Origin: Crotophaga sulcirostris
Lineage: Eukaryota > Chordata > Aves > Cuculiformes > Crotophagidae
Length of the DNA: 64,000 nt
Reading direction: 5' to 3'
Assembly: GCA_013397455.1 (NCBI GenBank)
Contig: VYZB01000118.1
Span: 1,257,669-1,321,668 of the forward strand
Below the pieces are notes generated by a model. The model had not been told where the DNA came from and made no database searches. It saw nothing but the letters and a program-made list of their open reading frames with translations. The position numbers and the translations under genes were made by a program. Positions 52,163-64,000 of the stretch are shown in pieces. How positions within the stretch are numbered: the first letter of the stretch is position 1; each line of letters opens with the position of its first letter.

Positions 52163-53533
52163 ATAAGATCAATTCCTTCACTATATACAAAGGCACACTG
52201 AGGGGGTGTTACAGCACTAAGTATGGCTTAAAAGGTAACACAGTCTTTTTAACTCTGAAACAACACTATGAGTTACTGGGTGCATAGTTTGTATTACGCA
52301 TCAAAGACTAATGGAAAACTCTTTTGCAGATGATTGAATATCCACCAGCATGAAAAAGGCTGTATCTGAACTGGTAGTGATAATGTGAGTATCACTGAAA
52401 AAGACTGATCTAAATAAGAATACTGAAGAATTAATCCAAATTAATTAAAATGGCATTTTGAAGGAGATTAGTTAAACTGTATTAACATTTTGTATGGCTA
52501 TACTTATTCAGAATGAAAGAGAAAATTCTTAACACATAGAATTAAGGTCACCTTAATTCTGAACAAGAAGATCCACACAGACATTTAACATAGTTAAACT
52601 ATTTTTTTTTGCAGTTAATTTGGATCAGCTTTCCTGTGTCTCCAGAAAAACAGAAACATGACATACCCTTAGTTGAAAATCTACTATATTTTAACTTTAT
52701 GCTATAGTAGACTTGTGCCATAGGAATATTAGTCTAATATTTCTAATAAAGAGCTCAGTAGAGTACCTACACATTGTATAACAAGAGAAGCAAGATTTTC
52801 CTACTGCTTGACAGGTAGTGGAAACATTTTCATGGTTCATTCACTAATGCAGTCTTAGCGAGACTGATAAGGAACAGAGAATACAAGTGTATTGATCATA
52901 ACCAAGCACAGTTACCTTCTAGTGTCAAATAAGCCAATCAAACGTCATCTTCACATGAAAGAAAAAGTAAGTTTGATGACAGACTAAGGTCCCATTGAGA
53001 ATAAAATCAATATTAGCCATGGGATCAAGTGGGATCAATATGTCAGACCAATAGACCATTTTAAGCGGAATGGGGAAAGGAAGGGGAAAGTGCTGACAGA
53101 GCTATAAGAAAACAAAAAGACACAGTGTGTATCTGGAGAATGAAATCACTTAAAAATTCACACTGTGTTCCTGAAAACACTTGCCAAAAGCACCAACTCA
53201 CCTTAAAAAGATACAGCTGAACCCAAGATCAACTGCGCATTTGCATAAACTTTTCCCAATCAAGCCAAAATTTATACAGTAACAATAAGATATAGAAGTA
53301 TGACTTCAAAAATAAAATTAAAAAATACTTCATCTGTTTGTAAAATGTTACAGAAGCTCTGTTGTGCTTAACAGTGAAAAAAATTCCTTCAACAGACTTT
53401 AGAAATATTTGTAGTGTAATTTTGAACACTGGTAAAAGCAGGATTTAAAATACATGGGTTTCAAAATGCAACATTTATCTATTTTAGTATTGTCCCCTAG
53501 TTCTGTTACTGGTCACCTGTGAGAAGAGACCAA

Positions 53534-54365
53534 NNNNNNNNNNNNNNNNNNNNNNNNNNNNNNNNNNNNNNNNNNNNNNNNNNNNNNNNNNNNNNNNNNN
53601 NNNNNNNNNNNNNNNNNNNNNNNNNNNNNNNNNNNNNNNNNNNNNNNNNNNNNNNNNNNNNNNNNNNNNNNNNNNNNNNNNNNNNNNNNNNNNNNNNNNN
53701 NNNNNNNNNNNNNNNNNNNNNNNNNNNNNNNNNNNNNNNNNNNNNNNNNNNNNNNNNNNNNNNNNNNNNNNNNNNNNNNNNNNNNNNNNNNNNNNNNNNN
53801 NNNNNNNNNNNNNNNNNNNNNNNNNNNNNNNNNNNNNNNNNNNNNNNNNNNNNNNNNNNNNNNNNNNNNNNNNNNNNNNNNNNNNNNNNNNNNNNNNNNN
53901 NNNNNNNNNNNNNNNNNNNNNNNNNNNNNNNNNNNNNNNNNNNNNNNNNNNNNNNNNNNNNNNNNNNNNNNNNNNNNNNNNNNNNNNNNNNNNNNNNNNN
54001 NNNNNNNNNNNNNNNNNNNNNNNNNNNNNNNNNNNNNNNNNNNNNNNNNNNNNNNNNNNNNNNNNNNNNNNNNNNNNNNNNNNNNNNNNNNNNNNNNNNN
54101 NNNNNNNNNNNNNNNNNNNNNNNNNNNNNNNNNNNNNNNNNNNNNNNNNNNNNNNNNNNNNNNNNNNNNNNNNNNNNNNNNNNNNNNNNNNNNNNNNNNN
54201 NNNNNNNNNNNNNNNNNNNNNNNNNNNNNNNNNNNNNNNNNNNNNNNNNNNNNNNNNNNNNNNNNNNNNNNNNNNNNNNNNNNNNNNNNNNNNNNNNNNN
54301 NNNNNNNNNNNNNNNNNNNNNNNNNNNNNNNNNNNNNNNNNNNNNNNNNNNNNNNNNNNNNNNNN
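53534..54365. other. Assembly gap (832 N)
   Basis: Unknown bases inside the 17-kb intron. Flanking exons remain phase-matched. Confidence 0.99.
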
Positions 54366-55193
54366 TTATAAAAAGAATTAAAAAAATATATTTTATATAG
54401 TAAAAAGATGTTTGCAAACATTTTATTTGCATTATTCATCCAGTTGCATCTAATAAAGAGTTGTCACTCTATATGTAATCTGACAGCTCAATTCAATCAC
54501 AGTTAAAACACAGGACCCAAGAGGTGTAAGAGAGATCACTGCCTCTGTCACATTTACACATTTCTGAGAAACAATTTTATAATTAATTTCATGGGTCCTT
54601 CTGTCCATGTCCTACTACTGGCAGATAAAATGCAGTCTTTGGAGAACATCTTTTCATTCATCTTGCAATGAATATCTTCTCATCATTACAAGTGGAAGGC
54701 ACAGCACGCCTTTAGGGATCTCAGACTGTGAATTAATCTTGTCTTTTGGAAACATTTTCATAACTGATTCCTCTCTAGAAGACTAAAACTACCCCATCCT
54801 TTTGATTTTTTCTTTCTCCTGCCCTCTCAGCAAATGTATTCAGAGAAAGAGCTCTCACGAAAGCAATCAGAGCTAAATACCACATCTTATAAACCTATAC
54901 TGAACTAAGGAAATTTAATACATCATCACACAATAAAACAAAAAGTAGTGGGAAGACATGTGCAACTATTGGGACATAATAACTTCACTATTTTGTTAAT
55001 AAGTTATACAAGCTAAAGTCGCAGAAATCTGACAGATTTCACTGCAGATTTGCACTTACCCAGAGAAATCAGCTGTACCCTGGAAATAAGGCTCCCTTCC
55101 CCTACAAGAAGGTCATTGTTGGTTTTCTAGAAGCCCCCCAGAAGATTTTGGAAGCTTTTTGCTAGCATTATATTTCTTTTTTCAACTCTCTTT

Positions 55194-55225
55194 AAAAAAA
55201 AAAAAAGAAAAAAAAAGGAAAAAAA
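55194..55225. repeat. Poly-purine (A-rich) tract
   Basis: Runs of A are broken only by single or paired G. Confidence 0.9.
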
Positions 55226-57983
55226 TCCATTTGGAGAAATTCAGAACAATCCCGAGACTTGACATAGCTTCTACTTAGTATCTTTTCTCCAGAAAACACT
55301 AATGCAGCAATTTGCTATTTATAAAATCATATCAGCACCAATAAAGGATGTCTCAAATCAGTAGAATTAAAACCAAACATCTGATAATTCCTAAAGCAAG
55401 ACTTACATACCTAATTCATAAATTACTCCTAAAATTATGTAGAAATCAAACAGCAGTAAATGCCAGAATTAAAGTTGCCTTTGCATAATGCAGAGTTTTT
55501 TAAAATTGCATAATCACATGGTTATTATTTTTCCACTGGGTCCCTTCCTCCTTCAGTTCACAGACTGAAAACTACTTAATGAGCAGCTATTTGGTATTTT
55601 TAGTTTTATTCTCTTTGTTCAAGGCATGAGCCTATGTTTTATTTAGTACACATTAATTAAAAGTGGTATTAAAACAGAATTGGTAATTTTTTTAAGATGT
55701 TTCTGTTATGGCTATCAGATCGCCACTAGTACATTTATTTTCAGAACAATCAAGACATGACAGGTCAGAATTATTTTTATTTTGCTGATGCTGAACAAAA
55801 GCAGAGCAAAATTAAACCCCGAAGAATGAGATAACTAAGGCTAGTTGTCTCAGAGACAAAGCATTCATTACTACAATATGTCCACTTAATTCCCCATGGA
55901 GATATATGCATTTCACAAATAAGTAGCAAGTTCTGTGGGGAAAATGTCATGTACACCCAATTAAATAATTAAAGACATCCATATGATACATTCACATGAG
56001 GACCAAACAAACAACCTTAATTTCCTAATCTTTGAGGCCTTAGCTTTGCAACCTAAAATAGTTAATTTTGACATAATATTTCTCTCCAATTTTCTAGCTT
56101 AAATCAGAAAACAAATGAAAAACAGTACTTCTGCCACGGGTGTTACACTGATTCTGTACACTTGCTGCTCTGCCAGGTGATCTCATGAGACAAAAGCAGG
56201 AGCAGACTATAATGCACTGATCTAGAAGTGATGAAATTCCTTCTCTCTTCTGCTTCTCTGGCTTCTTATCCAGACTTGTTCTCTCCAGACACTAACACCA
56301 GTCTGTCACCTCACTGTCCCTTTCACCCAGCCCTGCCAAGTTCACTCCAGATGCTTTTCAGTTTCTCCTTTGGGCTAACTGTCACCCGATTGACTCCTTC
56401 CCCAAATTAATTCCGAATCCCTGCCACACAGAGATATTTTTTAAATTTCTTTGTGTTATTTACTTGCTCTCAGTAAACTGTCCTGAAGGAAACTAGGCTC
56501 AAGTCCTACCTTTCCCCAGTTTTAACCTCATTGCTTGATCAGTACCAGCAGTTTCTCCCTCTCGTCTTTCAATCCCTACTTCACCAAATCATGGGCACAA
56601 ATCTATTCCTTTCCCTCTGCAACAGGTCAGTGACTTAACACAGCTGAAACCCTTCCAAAAAGCTAAGTGCACCTTGAAATCTGGAATGGATCACTGGGAA
56701 CACTGGAGAGACTGGGAACCCCAGTTGTTTCCTCTAATTTGGAGTAATCATTGTGGCAGAGTATGTTTTACTCTTACTTTGAAGTTTTCTTAAGTATTCA
56801 GTGGAGACGGTGCTTGTGCAGTGCACAAGAATTACTTAAAAGAACTACAAAATGACACAGATTATCTTAAGGCTCTTAAGTTGCCACTGGAACAGTTATT
56901 TTGTGAAATCAAATATTTCTTGGCAGACAAGAGTGGTTGTACATTAAACAGTACTCAACACAAATTATGATATGAAAGAAAAGTCAGACAATGAGCTGCT
57001 TAAGGTCGGAAGTACTCAGAATAAAATTCCTGTTTATTCTGGTTCATCATGACTGGCTAATGAAGATGCTTTAATTGTCACCATTTATCAACACACTAGT
57101 TTCACAGCTTTGAATTTTGGTAACATTTATTACGAAAATTTACCATTAACATGCAGGGTGTCAGAAAACATAGTAGGCCCATGCAACCTTTTTCTCTCAG
57201 ATGGAAAAACAACTCCCATAAAATCTAATGAGAGGTTACCATCTTAGTACATTTTATCATAAAGATTAGTACCTTGTAATATAATTTTACAAGAAAGTAG
57301 TATTTAATTTATGACTATGTAACATTATTATTATACATAGCATTATTAAATGTAACATTATATCTTCTGAGTATGTTTTGTAAAAATTTTTGAACTAATT
57401 TTCTAGGGAATTAACATGACACCCAAATCCAAACCCAAGGAAGTTCAATATTGGGTCTATTAATCCAGTCTTATAACCCATCCGTAGGCCCACAAACATC
57501 ATTTTTTTCTTGTTTCCTAACAGAATAATTTGAAGCGATGAGCAGAAAGATTGTAAAGCATTAAACTGACCTTTCTAAAAGCCCAAATGTTTCAAAACTT
57601 ATCTACATTTATCCCTCTCCTTACTCTTATTATGATGAAGCTTAGAGTCTATTTGGGATTGTGTTCCTGCTTTGCAGGCTGCTATGTAAATCAAAATTTA
57701 TGCATCAAAATACCCCCCTCCTAACTTGTCTGCTGCTATTACAAGGAGTTCTTGTAATATCCTACTTTTCCATCTGGTTGTGCCATCAAAAACAAAAGCA
57801 TGTTACTAAGAGTGTGCATTATATGAAATACGTAATTGCACTCTGTGCTATATTTTAAAAATATTTCTGTTTTCCACTAAGGCATCTTCTACTCCTAGAT
57901 GTCCAATAAATTTTAAGTACATCAGTACAGTTTCTCTGCAGAGATGTTACAGTATATTTTAGAAGTAAGCATGCCAAAACCCA

Positions 57984-58476
57984 GCAAACGCATCTTGGCC
58001 TGTATCAGAAATAGCATGGCCAGCAGGAGCAGGGAAGTGATTGTCCCCCTGTACTCAGCACTGGGGAGGCCACACCCCGAGTACTGTGTGCAGTCCTGGG
58101 CCCGTCACTACAAGGACAATGAGGTGCTGGATCGTGTCCAGAGAAGGGCAATGAGACTAGTTAAGGGGCTGAACAAGTCTTACAAGCAGCAGTTGAGGGA
58201 ACTGGGACTGTTTAGCCTAGAGAAGAGGAGGCTGAGGAGGTTAGAAGAGAAGGTTTCAACTGGATATTAGGAAAAATTACTTCACTGAAAGAGTTGTCGA
58301 GCATTGGAACAGACTGCCCAGGAAAGTGGTTGAGTCACCATCCCTGGAGGTATTTAAAAGATGTGTAGATGTGGCACTGCGGGAATGGTTTGGTGGTGAC
58401 TTGGTAGTGTTAGGTTTACGATTGGATTCGATGAGCCTAAACATCTTCTGCAACCTAAACAATTCTGTGACACAGT
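57984..58476 (+). mobile_element. CR1 LINE with internal deletion
   Basis: This plus-strand CR1 copy encodes recognisable ORF2 C-terminal sequence ([20 protein letters not shown], then [14 protein letters not shown] and [11 protein letters not shown]). Near 58235-58255 it jumps to GGATATTAGGAAAAATTACT, skipping the segment that normally lies between. It then runs through the 3' tail and ends at CAACCTAAACAATTCTGTG. It is not functional. Confidence 0.92.
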
Positions 58477-61410
58477 GAATATTTATTCTGAAAAGGTCTT
58501 TCCATAGTAAAATGTGTAAGTTACATTTATATAATAAAATATATCAAGGTTTATTATAGCCTCTGCAGTGACAACCTGAGGTACTGACTGTCATATTTTT
58601 TTCAGCCTGAATGAAGATTCTGATTACTGCAATCCACTGTGGAAACAGAATGACAATGATAGGCCTCCAGCAATAACACAGGAGGATAATCTATTGTTTG
58701 CTATTGTCTCGAAGGCTGTAATGACTCTTATCTTTACACCAAATTGAAGAGAAAATCTCATTCCAGTTATATAAACTAATCTCACAAACACTGTTATTTG
58801 ATTCTAATTGTAAAGTAAAACACCGAGGTCAAGACATGTTATTCCAACTAATTATGCTTTAAACATATATAACGATGCAATAGTGAACAGAGAGAGAAGA
58901 TAGTAATCAGCATGGTGTTTATCTTACGTTAAAGCATTACATTAACAGTATAATGCTTATTCTGAAAATTACAACTCCAGCCTTTTTCATTTTATAAAGC
59001 AGAAGCCAATGGGAAAATACAATTTTGTTTTAATATACTGAATTCCCTTTGATCCAACCTCTCCTTTCCAGTCACTGATTAAAGATGGGCTAATTAATAT
59101 GAAATAAAAAAAAAAAAGCTCTTGAAGGGCCTGAAGAGTGTATTGTTAAGCAAAGATTAGTTCAGTTTGAGTAAGACAGCAAACTCAATTGATAATTAAT
59201 GCTTTCCACAGTTTCCCTTCACAACCATTTTTACCTGTAAACCAGAATGAAATTCCCTGTGTGACATTTAAATCAAAATTATAACAACACATGACTATCA
59301 TACAAATTATATAACCTGCTAATTGAAGTACAGTCTTTAACTGACACTCAATGCAGTCTCCTCTGAGAAGTGCTCAAAGAACACTGAATATCACAAACTT
59401 CATATGAAGATTAATTTAAACTGTGATTTTTTAGACAACGGAAGAGAGCTTTCTCCAGACTTTATATTTCTGCAAAATACCTTGTAGCTGTGCGGCTTTA
59501 CGCAAGATGCTGCTCTCCTATATTTTGCAGAGCAAAATCTGGATGCCCCACAAGTGTTTAATGAAGATTAGGTGTGCCAGGGTTGGAGGTCAGAGCACTA
59601 GATGGGAGTACTTGGGAAGAGGTGTTGGTGTGTGTTTAGAGGAGCATTTAAAAGTTGCCCGCTGGATTTTCAGTGGGTTGGTGCTGTGGGGGGCAAAGTA
59701 AGGAGATGCTTGGGCAGATTTAGCTCGGAGGGAGAGACTACCGAGATTGGTGGGTCCTTACTTCATACTTTGTTTACTTCTCCTATATGATGCTAATCTT
59801 TCTCAGGAGAGACTTAAGCAACATCCACTTGGTGTTACTGGTGAAGATCGCAGAAGTTCTTTACTAAGAAAAGGAAGCAATTTCAAGGAAAAAATGAGTT
59901 GATCCACTGCATTACTCTCCATTGCTTTTGCCAAAATCAAAGCCCATGCAGTGCAGAGAGCAAATTCTGCAAGCTTAAAACAGAATAATAGAAAATACAA
60001 TATATATAAAACATATCTCAAACTCTAGTAGCTCCATTGTGTGTTCTAAATGTATTATGGTTACAATAAATTGGAGCCAATACAAATGTCTATATTAAAA
60101 TTTAGCAAGAAATTAGGCTAATTAGGAGTTAGATATGAACAAATATCACTCCTCAAAAACAAAAGTAAGCAAAATAATCCAAAATCTAGTAAAAGGAAAA
60201 AATACACTTTATATATTACAGATTTTTTTGTTATTAAAAATAAATTCAGAATTATTCAGGAAAAGCTTTCATTTATGAGCAAAAGGCCATTTTTCATCCG
60301 AAAATGTATACAAACAAAATTTCAAATAGTTTCAGTATTGTTGCCATGAGATTATTACACTGTGAAGAGACTTTTTTTTGAAAAAGGGACATAAAATGTA
60401 GTAGATTCAGTATTGTAATTCTAGGATAATCTCTTTCTGAGCTGTAAAAAGGTTACCAGTTCTCTTAGCTGTATGCAGAAAAAGAAAGCTTATATTCTTA
60501 CTCTAAGGTTTTAAACTTGAGCCTCAAAACTCAATTACAACCCAAATTCTTGACCATGGAAGCCCAAGATTTAAATCTATCTATATCAGTTCTTACTACT
60601 TTGGACCAATTTAATTACAAAATATTTTGTGCAGCGATTAAACACTCATCAGAGATGTAACCTTACTTAATCCTCTATAGGGAGTTAGAAGTCTCTTATC
60701 ATCACTACATTGTAGTTAGTACAATTATTTTAATTCATATGCTGCTCTGGACTATAATATTGCTAATGAATAAGTAATATTCTCACAACAGTAATTCATG
60801 AGTCTTCCATAGATTAAAGCATTTTGCAAGCAGCTTTCAAAATTGGCTTTTATGACTATGTCATGAAAAGTCTGTTTTCTTTCACAGAGCATAATTGAAT
60901 AATGGTAGGAGGGGATGTGACCTTTTAAAGAAGCAAGACAGCCTGGACTGTCAAACCAACTCGATAACACACATCAAATCATGCTTTTTAATAAACACAT
61001 TATTATTCTTCCAGCTATACTTATGGCAATGTGTCTTAGTTTACTCACATTCTATTTGGTTTCGGCCTCAGCAGATCACATTTGTTAGTGGGATTACATC
61101 AGGGAATTCAGTCAAGTCATTGCAGTTATGAATCTGATCTACTGAAAAGCAATAGCTGTTTTCCATTTACTTTTCTTAGTGTTGCTTTGGGAACCTTTGA
61201 AAACCTACAGTGTGTAGGAGAAGCAGCTTGACTAAGACCAACTAGAAGACCCGTCCTACCTAACCAATATTAATGGACATTTCTCTCTATTCCAGACAGC
61301 TTTGTCTTAAGGACTGAGAAAGCTGATAACTACAAAAACTGCTACCCTACTCGACTACTTTTTAGCATCTTCATTGTAGTCGGTGTGGACTGCGGGAAAA
61401 AGCATCTTAC

Positions 61411-61614
61411 CGTCACTGTTGATGCAGACAACAATAGGAACCTGTGTACCCGGGCCACATGGCTTCTCATTGTCAGGAATGCATTCCTCCAGTCCCACAA
61501 TTCTCCAGTCATAGCAGGATGGTTCTTCACATGGAATGGCTTCGAGTAGGTGAGGGCAGTTTCCTGTTCCTCCCGTAGGCTCATTGGTGATGCGCCGTTT
61601 CCTTAGTTTAAAGC
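61411..61614 (-). CDS. THSD7A: THSD7A exon (first in this window in transcript order), TSP1 repeats
   Basis: This 204-nt exon starts in phase 1 and ends in phase 1. Its acceptor reads ...cactttag and its donor G|gtaag. It encodes about 68 residues beginning FKLRKRRITNEP. The first part is the end of one TSP1 fold: a basic strand, then GNCPHLLEAIPCEEPSC. The second part opens the next fold with YDW, a cysteine, then CGPGTQV and VVCINSDG. TSP1 folds are extracellular, disulphide-linked three-strand modules, and the cysteines seen here fit that pattern. Compared with the human protein as I remember it, three residues are missing in the loop before GNCPHLL (TGGTGNC here). The exon length is a multiple of three. 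Identity is near certain; the three-residue difference depends on memory. Confidence 0.95.
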
Positions 61615-64000
61615 CTAAAGTGCCCATGAAAATACAGAGGGCAGAATAATCAAATTGTAAAATGCATAGTGAAGAGTTTTTATCCACACCTGAGTGAACA
61701 GTTCTGTTTCTCTTCTGCGTGAAAGATATCACAGACACTCAGTGCAACACTACATTTTAGGTAACTGGGTAGAAATGCTCATTAAAGTAGGAAGAGAGGT
61801 AAAACTTAACAAGACCATCAAAAGTGTTGAGTTTATTCCATAAGCTTTGCCTTAAACCCCTGTTTATCCTAGTCATGCACACTCTGGGAGACAAGAGTAA
61901 TTTCTTGTGCATTACTGTTTCTGGATCCATCTCATCTAACAAATTGTCACTAAATTTCTGTGTTGCCATTTCTCAAATACATTGCTTGTTTCCATCTCAA
62001 GTATCTTTCAACAGGGATGGATTACCAAGTGAAATCAGCTTCCAAAAGCTCCCCCCTCATACCCACACCCCACAAAAAAGAAAAAGAAAAACAGAAAAAC
62101 GACTACATTGCCAGAAAAGACAAGCCACAGAAATAGACCCAAGAAGTCCTATGAATAAATTTTCAGTAATTAACACAACAACACAACAATAGCGCTTTGC
62201 AAGCACTTACAAATTTCCTTAAGACTACCTAAATTCATTTTGGATGAGAGAAACTGCTGGGTCTTTATACAGTGTGTAATCTGCCAGGTTGATGTTCATC
62301 TCTAAGAATAACCCTCTCTCTCTCTTTCAGGATGTCATGTTGAAAATGCCAGACTAAATCTACAGTCAGAATAACCTAAACAAACTGAACGGATTCAGGA
62401 AATAGTTCCTCATGTAATAATTGTCTATAGTTTCTGACATAACTGATCGGAATATTTTAACCTAGGCAAAATTTTGTTTCTTTTCACATCTCTTCGCAGT
62501 CTCCTTTGTTTTATCTCAATATTCAGGCATGATAGTAATACAGAGATATTTTTTATAAATATTACATACAACTCTTTAATTTCTATCAGGACAAAAACGG
62601 AACAGGAGACAGTTTTCATAGACTCATAGAATTGTTTGGGTTGCAAAGGACCTTAAAGATCACCCAGTTCCAATCTCCCTGTCATGGTGCATCAACCAGC
62701 ATCCCCAAGTCCTTCTTTTTAGGGCTACTCTCCATCCATTCTCTGCCCAGCCTGTATTTGTGCTTGGGATTGCCCTGACACATATGCAGGCCCTTGAACT
62801 TGGCCTTGTTGAATTTCATGAGGTTCACATAGGTCCATCTCTCAAGCCTGTCAAGGCCCTTCTGGATGGCATCTCTTCCGTCTAGCATTTCCACTGCACC
62901 ACGATAAGCAAACTTGCTGAGGACGCACTCGATCCCACTGTCCACCGCTCTGACAGCCGGTCCTAATACCAACCCCTGAAGAAAGCCACTCATCAATGGT
63001 CTCAACTTAGACATCAAGCCATTGACCACAACTCTTTGAATGTGACCATCCAGTCAATTCCTTATCCACCAAGTGGTCCATCTGTCAAATCCATGTTTCT
63101 CCAATTTAGAGACAAGAATGTCATGTGGGACAGTGTAAAAAGCTTTGTACAAGTGCAGGTAGATGATGTCAGTTGCTCTTCCCTTTTTCATCAACGCTGT
63201 AACTCCATCATAGAAGGTCACCAAATTCATGAGGCATGGTTTTCCCATGTTGTCTGTCATCAATCACCTCCCTATTTCCCATGTGCCTTTGCATAGTTTC
63301 CAGGAGGATCTGGACCTGTAGTTCTATGTGTCTTCTTTTTTCCTCTTTTGAAAAATGGAGGCTATGTCTCCCCTTTTCCAGCCAGTGGGAACTTCACCAG
63401 ACTGCAATGACTTCTCAAATATAACTGATAGTGGCTTAGGAGCTTTGTCCACCAATTCCCTCAGGACCGGTGGGTGTATCTCATCAGATCCCATTGACTT
63501 GTGTACCTTCAGGTTCCTTAGTGGTCTCGCACCTTATCTTCTCCTACTGTGGGCAGTTCTTCCTTCTCCCGGTCCCTGCCTTTGCCTTCTGCACCTTGGG
63601 TGGTATGGCTAGAGCATTTGCAGATGAAGACCAAGGCAAAAAGTCATTGAGTACTTCAGTCTTCTCCATATCCTGGATAACCACGTCTCATGTTTCCTTC
63701 TGCAGAGGGCCCTCAATCTCTCTAGTTTTTCTTTTATCACTGACATACTTACAGAAGCTTTTCTTGTTGCCTTCAACGTCCCTAGAAAGACTCAGTTCTA
63801 TCTCTCAGAAGAATTGCCAGTGCAATTACAAAATAAAATAAAATAATTTCCAGATAAGAGGAAAACACTGGCAGTTGAGAAAAGATCCCTGCTCATGTGT
63901 GCAGATACAACAACTCGCATAAAGTATATCCTAGTATGTTTTCAGTCTCACAAACTTAAACATTAGCCCTGAAAATTTAGCAAATGTGCAGTGTTACAGA
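61615..64000 (-). other. THSD7A: THSD7A intron, partial (upstream side)
   Basis: This intron sequence runs from the acceptor of the exon at 61411-61614 to the window edge. The main content is a minus-strand CR1 LINE copy at 62617-63795. A purine/A-rich tract lies near 62065-62100. I see no coding exon here: the upstream exon that would supply the phase-1 partner base was not found. Confidence 0.85.
62617..63795 (-). mobile_element. CR1 LINE, long rearranged ORF2 fragment
   Basis: This is the longest CR1 copy here. The minus strand carries reverse-transcriptase pieces in two frames: [19 protein letters not shown] and [17 protein letters not shown] (63054-63263), then LSKFA, DRLERWTYVNLMKFNKAKFK and EWMESSPKKKDLGMLVD (62682-63029). 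The frame shifts between them, and the catalytic aspartate pair expected after LSKFA is absent. At about 62680-62692 the 3' UTR terminus is joined straight to ORF2, so the usual intervening ORF2 end is missing. The element is dead. Confidence 0.9.

Larger units (their letters stand above)
44374..61410 (-). other. THSD7A: THSD7A intron, about 17.0 kb
   Basis: This is the longest intron in the window. It contains a MIR-like remnant (47366-47466), a TTCC microsatellite (48672-48699), CR1 copies (48982-49388 minus, 57984-58476 plus), A/C-rich tracts (51696-51742, 52114-52162), an assembly gap (53534-54365) and a poly-purine tract (55194-55225). The flanking exons join in frame and match a continuous protein, so no exon is required inside. 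A moderately G-rich stretch at about 59570-59760 is unexplained. Confidence 0.85.
1572..61614 (-). other. THSD7A: THSD7A gene, internal segment (nine coding exons and their introns)
   Basis: The nine minus-strand exons listed separately join in frame into about 540 codons of one TSP1-repeat protein. I recognise it as THSD7A rather than THSD7B from long near-identical runs to the human protein as I remember it, such as YHWQTGPWGQCIEDTSVS and WKTHKWRRCQLVPW. THSD7A is known as a large type I membrane glycoprotein (1657 residues in human) of endothelial cells and kidney podocytes. It is implicated in endothelial migration and is an autoantigen in membranous nephropathy. All eight complete introns start GT and end AG, and the intron phases agree across every junction. 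The first exons lie above 64000 and the last below position 1, so no promoter, start codon, stop codon or poly(A) site is expected here. Confidence 0.95.

Noticed and set aside
53506..54439. Open frames of about 300 codons
   Set aside because: They consist almost wholly of N from the assembly gap.
1..64000. Promoters, operons, CRISPR arrays or bacterial-type systems
   Set aside because: No regularly spaced repeats or clustered long open frames exist. The window is inside a vertebrate gene and includes neither of its ends.

Overview
This is vertebrate nuclear DNA, AT-rich and dominated by introns, almost certainly from a bird. The class call rests on several copies of the CR1 LINE family (the main interspersed repeat of birds, also present in crocodilians and turtles) and on long introns with GT-AG splice sites. 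I cannot resolve the species. No bacterial-type genes, operons or CRISPR arrays are present.

The only gene I can support is an internal part of THSD7A (thrombospondin type-1 domain-containing protein 7A), on the minus strand. Nine consecutive coding exons lie at 61411-61614, 44182-44373, 34807-35041, 31618-31733, 29068-29200, 25680-25783, 16301-16495, 13136-13399 and 1572-1750, in transcript order. They total 1622 nt, about 540 codons. Every junction has GT/AG ends and matching phase, and the protein runs continuously through thrombospondin type-1 (TSP1) repeats. The signal peptide and first TSP1 repeats (beyond 64000) and the last TSP1 repeats, transmembrane helix and cytoplasmic tail (before 1) are outside the window. 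The two large assembly gaps (37199-37815 and 53534-54365) fall inside introns and remove no coding sequence that the neighbouring exons would require.

The rest is intron, from about 2.4 to 17 kb per interval. It holds six clear CR1 copies: minus at 7581-7805, 25962-26670, 48982-49388 and 62617-63795; plus at 24612-25160 and 41020-41380; and a seventh clear plus copy at 57984-58476. There are also fainter older repeat remnants, including a MIR/CORE-SINE-like tail at 47366-47466 and a tRNA-derived segment near 38475-38545. Short microsatellites and A/C-rich or T(n)A(n) low-complexity tracts make up most other visible structure.

I find no undescribed biological system. The most useful observations are the phase-1 modular exon layout of the TSP1 array, small in-frame differences from the human protein as I remember it, a GC/CpG-rich patch with a G-quadruplex motif at about 30060-30350, a perfect 17-bp inverted repeat at 15528-15582, and a CR1 copy whose 3' end is fused to an internal part of ORF2.
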